Below, piece by piece: positions 59,535 through 64,000 of a DNA stretch of 64,000 nucleotides; positions within the stretch are counted from its first letter, which is position 1; each line of letters starts with the position of its first letter. This DNA comes from Hyunsoonleella ulvae. Lineage in GTDB: Bacteria > Bacteroidota > Bacteroidia > Flavobacteriales > Flavobacteriaceae. The stretch covers positions 1 to 64,000 of the forward strand of contig NZ_JAEPJQ010000005.1 in assembly GCF_016827605.1 (NCBI RefSeq). Reading direction: 5' to 3'. Below the pieces are notes generated by a model. The model did not search any database, was not told the origin of the DNA, and worked only from the letters and a program-made list of their open reading frames with translations. Made by a program: the position numbers and the translations under genes.

Positions 59535-61967
59535 ATGGAATTAAAAAAGATATTTTTTTACGTTTTAATAGTATTCATTTCAGGTGATGCATTAGGGCTA
59601 CAAACAAACTCAGAAGATTTATATAATATAAATAATGCAACGAGTATAAACAATGAGTCTAATACTCTTACAGGATGGGTAGCAACAGGAGTTTCTACCA
59701 TTGGATTGGTTACTGAAACTGATGGCTCTAGTAATTATTCTGTCGTAATAACAAGAGGTAATGGTGCTACGGGTTTTAATGCCGCACAAACTACCATTTC
59801 AAACCTTACAAACGGCACACAGTATAACGTAGTGATAAGAGCTAGGAAAGATATCAATAATACAAGTAATGGATATTTCTATGCATGGTCTGGTATTTCA
59901 GAAACTATAGATACAGCTGTTACTTCAACCACATATCAAGATTATATTTTTCCAATAACTTCAGATGGGAACGATTTAGTTATTACAGCTTATGGTTGTA
60001 TTTGTTCTTCAGTTGATGATAAACTATATATAAGTAGTATATCAATACAAGAAGTTGGAGCACTTGATACTCAGGCTCCAACCGTCCCTACAAATATAGT
60101 TGCCTCTAACATTACAGAAACAACAGTAGATTTAAGTTGGTCTGGAGCAACGGATGATACAGGTGTAACAGGCTATAATATTTATCAAGATGGAACTTTA
60201 GCTGTTACACTTGGTAATATAACTAACTACCAAGTGACAGGACTAACAGCGGCAACATTATACAATTATACAATAACAGCCTTAGACGATGCTGGAAATG
60301 AGAGTACGGAAAGTAGTGCTATTTCTGTTACGACCAACAACGAGACAACATCAGCGGTTAATCTCATTGATAGCTCTGGATGGACCGAAGGAACAGGGCA
60401 TACATCTGGTTTCAGTACAATATATGCAGATGAGGTTAATATAAGAGAGATTGGCACAACACCGTATGGAACACAAGGAGTAATATGGAAAAACGTTTAT
60501 GACGAAACTATTAATAAACCAGGAGGTTGGATTACAGACTACATTGGCATAGACCATACAAAAACATATAGGTTTACTACTTGGGTAAAACAAAAAAACA
60601 CATTGGACGGGTGGCATTATATGGCTTTTTTCTGTAAAGACGATCTAGATAATAATACTGGTTTACGTTTGAATGGTAGTGTTAATGGGAATCCTTATGT
60701 TTTTGATACAAGCCTCCCTAATACAGACCAGTGGTATCTCGTAGTTGGATATATTCATAATAGCAGTTATGGTACACAAACGAGTATAGGCGGTGTATAT
60801 GATACAAATGGTGTCAAGCAATTAAACACCACAGATTATAAGTTCTCCTCTACTGCTACAAGGTTTAGGCTGCGTAACTATTTGTCACACACAACGGATG
60901 CAAATATCGAATTTGAGACCTACGGCCCTACCATGTATGAAGTTAACGGACAAGAGCCGACTATTCAAGAGCTCGTAAGTAATGCCCAGTCAAATGGTAA
61001 CTCAGGAAATAACCAAGCTGCATCTGGCTATTGGAGTCTTGAAAATCAAGATGTATACTACAATACGGGCAATGTGGGTATAGGGACTGATACTCCACAA
61101 TACAGTTTAGATGTAAATGGAACTGGTCGATATTCTGATAATCTTGTAATAGGTAACCCAGACGGTGCTAGAACTGAAATCAACATTAATACAAACCATA
61201 AGATTTATGCGCCAACAAATAATAAAACTGTAGATATAGATGGAAATTGGCATGGAGGAGGCTATGTAGGTGTGTATAGAGCTGATAATGGAAAATATGC
61301 CGTTACGATGACAAGTAGATCGGATCAAGGACATCTTAATAATAGCGTTGTAATTCAAGAATTCAGAAATGATAATGCAGAAAGTAATGCCATAAAGCTT
61401 AGTTCAGCCATTTTTGAAGGAGAAACAACAGCAACAAATTTTATCCATATGCCAAAAGAAAAATCCACTATAGTAATTGGTGATTATGGAGACTATAAAA
61501 AGAACCTAGGCTATGGTTTGATAAACAAACACAAAACAAGTTTTGAAAATGATGTACATATTATTAATAATGGAAAATTAGCCATAGGTGCTGAATTCTC
61601 TGCAATACCATCTGATTATCAATTAGCAGTTGCTGGTAAAATAATAAGCGAAGAAGTTAAAGTAAAATTACAAAGCGTTTGGCCAGATTATGTTTTTGAT
61701 AAAACATATAAACTGCCTACTCTAAAAGAATTACAGGACTATATAAAACAACAAGGGCATCTACCAAATATACCATCCGCAAAAGAAGTTGAAGAAAATG
61801 GGGTACTCATCGGGGAAATGAATGCTAAACTCCTTGAGAAAATAGAGGAGCTAACCCTTTATATAATTCAGCAAGAAAATAAGTTAAAGCAACAAGAAGC
61901 AAACAACCAAAGCTTGGAAAAACGTTTACAACAGTTAGAGGCATTGGTTAAAAGTATAAAAGAATAA
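59535..61967 (+). CDS. Secreted FN3-containing fibre-like protein
   Basis: The 810-residue protein has a signal peptide and a carbohydrate-binding-like start (GWVATGVSTIGLVTETDGSS, about 40-175). An FN3 domain spans ~185-265 (APTVPTNIVASNITETTVDLSW to NYTITALDDAGNES), and a second beta-sandwich region follows (280-470). From about residue 690 it carries the same C-terminal module as the previous protein (YQLAVAGKIISEEVKV, WPDYVF, HLPNIPSA, LLEKIEELTLYII). It begins 3 nt after that gene. A surface adhesin or substrate-binding fibre is likely. Confidence 0.82.
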   Translation: MELKKIFFYVLIVFISGDALGLQTNSEDLYNINNATSINNESNTLTGWVATGVSTIGLVTETDGSSNYSVVITRGNGATGFNAAQTTISNLTNGTQYNVVIRARKDINNTSNGYFYAWSGISETIDTAVTSTTYQDYIFPITSDGNDLVITAYGCICSSVDDKLYISSISIQEVGALDTQAPTVPTNIVASNITETTVDLSWSGATDDTGVTGYNIYQDGTLAVTLGNITNYQVTGLTAATLYNYTITALDDAGNESTESSAISVTTNNETTSAVNLIDSSGWTEGTGHTSGFSTIYADEVNIREIGTTPYGTQGVIWKNVYDETINKPGGWITDYIGIDHTKTYRFTTWVKQKNTLDGWHYMAFFCKDDLDNNTGLRLNGSVNGNPYVFDTSLPNTDQWYLVVGYIHNSSYGTQTSIGGVYDTNGVKQLNTTDYKFSSTATRFRLRNYLSHTTDANIEFETYGPTMYEVNGQEPTIQELVSNAQSNGNSGNNQAASGYWSLENQDVYYNTGNVGIGTDTPQYSLDVNGTGRYSDNLVIGNPDGARTEININTNHKIYAPTNNKTVDIDGNWHGGGYVGVYRADNGKYAVTMTSRSDQGHLNNSVVIQEFRNDNAESNAIKLSSAIFEGETTATNFIHMPKEKSTIVIGDYGDYKKNLGYGLINKHKTSFENDVHIINNGKLAIGAEFSAIPSDYQLAVAGKIISEEVKVKLQSVWPDYVFDKTYKLPTLKELQDYIKQQGHLPNIPSAKEVEENGVLIGEMNAKLLEKIEELTLYIIQQENKLKQQEANNQSLEKRLQQLEALVKSIKE

Positions 61968-61992
61968 AACTATTTAAACCTTTTAAATTATT

Positions 61993-64000
61993 ATGATCCA
62001 TAATATTCGAAAAAGCAGATATTCAAAAATAATAGCTAGCTATTTAGCTATTCAATTGATATTTACAACCATTCAGCCTTCAAATTTGTTTGCGCTTACT
62101 GGTGGTCCATCCCAACCAGAGTTTAATTCCTTTACACCAATAGGAACATCGGATATGGTTGATTTATCTTCAGGAGATTTTAATTACAATATTCCCATTA
62201 TGGATGTGGGAGGCTATCCTCTAAACTTAGCTTATAACTCTGGTATTACTATGGATCAAGAAGCTTCTTGGGTTGGTTTAGGTTGGAATTTAAATGTAGG
62301 TCAAATAGCTAGAAACGTCCGTGGCATACCAGATGATTTTAAAGGGGATGAAATTAGGTATGAAAATGACATGCGAGAAAATGTTACCGTAGGGGTCAAT
62401 TTCAATATTCAACCGGGTTTTTTTGGAAAAGATGCACCTCTAGATATAGGCCTAGGTTTAGGTGTTCAGTATAATAATTATGAAGGTATTTCTTGGAAGC
62501 CCTCTTATGGACTAACATATTCAATTAGTGAGAATGTACAATTAGGTGTTAATGTTTCTTCATCTACAGCTGAAGGGCCTACTGTTAGTCCTAATATTTC
62601 TATATCCAAAAAGGGAGAGCAATTAGAAGACATGACTGTTTCTACAGCCAGTGGGAACTTAGGTGTTAGTTTTAATTCAAGAAAAGGTTTAGAAAATATG
62701 AGTATCTCCGCATCAGGAAGGGTCAATGAAATGCTTAACGCTAGTTCAAATGCTACAACTGGCGAGTTAGAATATGATGTAGGTGAAACTCTACGTAGCG
62801 GAAATACAGGAGGGTATATTTCTTTTAATGATCAAAGTTACACACCCACAAAAAGAGCTGGATTAGAAAATAAAAATTTCTCCTTTAGTGGTGGTGCTGG
62901 TGTTACTGTATTCGGAGTAGATGTTCAAGCTAGAATTACAGGTTATGGTTCTTATCAAGATATAAGAAACTCAGAAAAAGACAAATATGTCCCAACTTTT
63001 GGTTACGAACATACAGAAGCTAATGAAGGATTAAATGGAATTTTAGATTTTAACAGAGAAAAAGAAAAAGCTTATACACATAATACCACTGTATTGCCTA
63101 TTACAAATTATACTTATGATATTTATGCAATTCAGGGACAAGGAGCTGGGGGCCAATTTAGACCTTTTAGAAGCCAAACAAGTTATGTTTACGATCAAAA
63201 AATTACTGATTATGGAATGGGAGGCAGCTTTGGTATAGAAGCAGATGTTGGTAATTTAGTACATACTGGTTTTGATATTAAAGTATCACCTTCAACTAGT
63301 TATACTAGCAAGTGGGAAGATAAGAACTTTGCCTTACCAAGATTTATTGAAACGGAAAATGACAAGAATGACATTGTTTACGAACCAGTTTATTTTCAAA
63401 CTATTGCAGAATTAGGTTTAGATACAGAACCTGAGATATACAATTCTAAACTATATAAAAACAAGCCTATAAAAATAGGTCTTGGCGGCTCTAGATATAA
63501 CCGCAAAGCATTAGCAGAATTTAGTGTAAAAACTATCAACGATGGTAGTAATGGGACTATAGCAGGTACTGCTAACTACGAAAAACACGATATAAATTCA
63601 ACAATAAAGCGAACAATTCGTAAAAGCAGAAACCAATCGATACATAAAGTCACTAATGCTGAGGCTGAGTATGATAATTTAATTGTAAACAGAGCAAATG
63701 AATTTGATAACCCCCACCACACTGCTGGAATAAAAGTGCTTAAACCTGATGGTAGTACTTATGTATTTGGTAATACAGCCTACAATACTAAAAAAGTTGA
63801 AGCTACTTTTGATATGTCTGGAGTTGGTAATGAAAGTATTGATTGCGCTACAGGTATTATAAGTAATGTTGGAGCTAATACACCTCAAAATGATGGAGGC
63901 GATCCTAGAAGAATAAATGATAATTTAAATAGTGATGCGTTTTTAAATAGAATAACAACGCCTGAGTATGTGCATACCTATTTATTAAGCAGTGTATTAT
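61993..64000 (+). CDS. Giant YD/RHS-type surface protein, 5' part (runs off the window)
   Basis: From ATG 61993 the frame stays open for 2,008 nt to the window edge. A signal-like segment (IIASYLAIQLIFTTIQPSNLFA) is followed by a start typical of huge Bacteroidota YD-repeat proteins: FTPIGTSDMVDLSSGDFNYN, IPIMDVGGYPLNLAYNSG, EASWVGLGWNLNVG, IARNVRGIPDD. YD repeats and a C-terminal toxin are expected beyond the window. It lies 25 nt after the fibre gene, so the secretion machine, fibres and RHS protein are all in one orientation. Confidence 0.85.
   Translation, partial: MIHNIRKSRYSKIIASYLAIQLIFTTIQPSNLFALTGGPSQPEFNSFTPIGTSDMVDLSSGDFNYNIPIMDVGGYPLNLAYNSGITMDQEASWVGLGWNLNVGQIARNVRGIPDDFKGDEIRYENDMRENVTVGVNFNIQPGFFGKDAPLDIGLGLGVQYNNYEGISWKPSYGLTYSISENVQLGVNVSSSTAEGPTVSPNISISKKGEQLEDMTVSTASGNLGVSFNSRKGLENMSISASGRVNEMLNASSNATTGELEYDVGETLRSGNTGGYISFNDQSYTPTKRAGLENKNFSFSGGAGVTVFGVDVQARITGYGSYQDIRNSEKDKYVPTFGYEHTEANEGLNGILDFNREKEKAYTHNTTVLPITNYTYDIYAIQGQGAGGQFRPFRSQTSYVYDQKITDYGMGGSFGIEADVGNLVHTGFDIKVSPSTSYTSKWEDKNFALPRFIETENDKNDIVYEPVYFQTIAELGLDTEPEIYNSKLYKNKPIKIGLGGSRYNRKALAEFSVKTINDGSNGTIAGTANYEKHDINSTIKRTIRKSRNQSIHKVTNAEAEYDNLIVNRANEFDNPHHTAGIKVLKPDGSTYVFGNTAYNTKKVEATFDMSGVGNESIDCATGIISNVGANTPQNDGGDPRRINDNLNSDAFLNRITTPEYVHTYLLSSVL

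Overview
The window is low-GC DNA from a member of the Bacteroidota, most likely a marine Flavobacteriaceae species. The evidence is the gene families (Lacal_2735-type protein, DUF2911, DUF4294, YwqK-like MORN lipoprotein, CorA/MscS/Maf/KdsC/UbiA synteny, huge YD-repeat protein), the TAnnTTTG-type promoter -7 boxes, the absence of obvious Shine-Dalgarno sites, and lysine/asparagine/isoleucine-rich coding. I do not assign a genus.

Layout. (1) 1-3237 looks like the proximal end of an integron: a tyrosine recombinase reading right, a candidate attI region, and cassettes reading left (a pair of membrane proteins, then an EVE-like/HNH nuclease). They are separated by ~136-nt imperfect palindromes whose core boxes match cassette by cassette, as attC logic predicts. 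(2) 3239-17674 is a light and oxidative-stress block of two leftward operons. Together they hold four photolyase/cryptochrome paralogues, FolE, glutathione peroxidase, TspO, SRPBCC, SDR and NAD(P)-binding proteins, flavin reductase, an ABC1/AarF protein and a TetR regulator. Both operon promoters carry the same TGTTTAAC-N14-GTTAAACA inverted repeat, so the TetR protein probably controls itself and the whole block. (3) 17713-37941 is ordinary chromosome: aquaporin, DUF2911, a frameshifted TlpA-like gene, an HTH/membrane pair, a PIG-L/symporter/Gfo-Idh operon, and the conserved CorA-MscS-Maf-UbiA-KdsC-DUF2520 group, followed by truncated haemoglobin, GNAT, TrhA, DUF4294 and an M42-type peptidase. 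(4) 38044-44312 starts with tRNA-Arg(TCT) and a long terminator hairpin. It continues as a worn accessory region: tyrosine recombinase, antitoxin with a nonsense-interrupted toxin, small unknown genes, a truncated RAYT transposase with REP-like hairpins, and an orphan RHS tip with a HINT domain and a nucleotidyltransferase-like toxin plus a probable immunity gene. (5) 44477-64000 is a rightward cluster: two response regulators, then a complete-looking type II secretion/pilus-type assembly (pseudopilins, GspF, prepilin peptidase, GspE, secretin, GspL-, GspM- and GspC-like proteins) with an FN3-like lipoprotein and a Skp-like protein. It is followed by fibre-like proteins and a giant YD/RHS protein that runs off the right edge.

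How it fits together. The second half suggests a dedicated secretion machine encoded with its probable surface cargo, with an orphan toxin tip of the same broad class stored nearby. The first half suggests a captured-cassette platform next to a light-damage regulon under a TetR repressor rather than the MerR-type LitR/CarH regulators known elsewhere. All functions are inferred from sequence reading and family knowledge; no database search was run.
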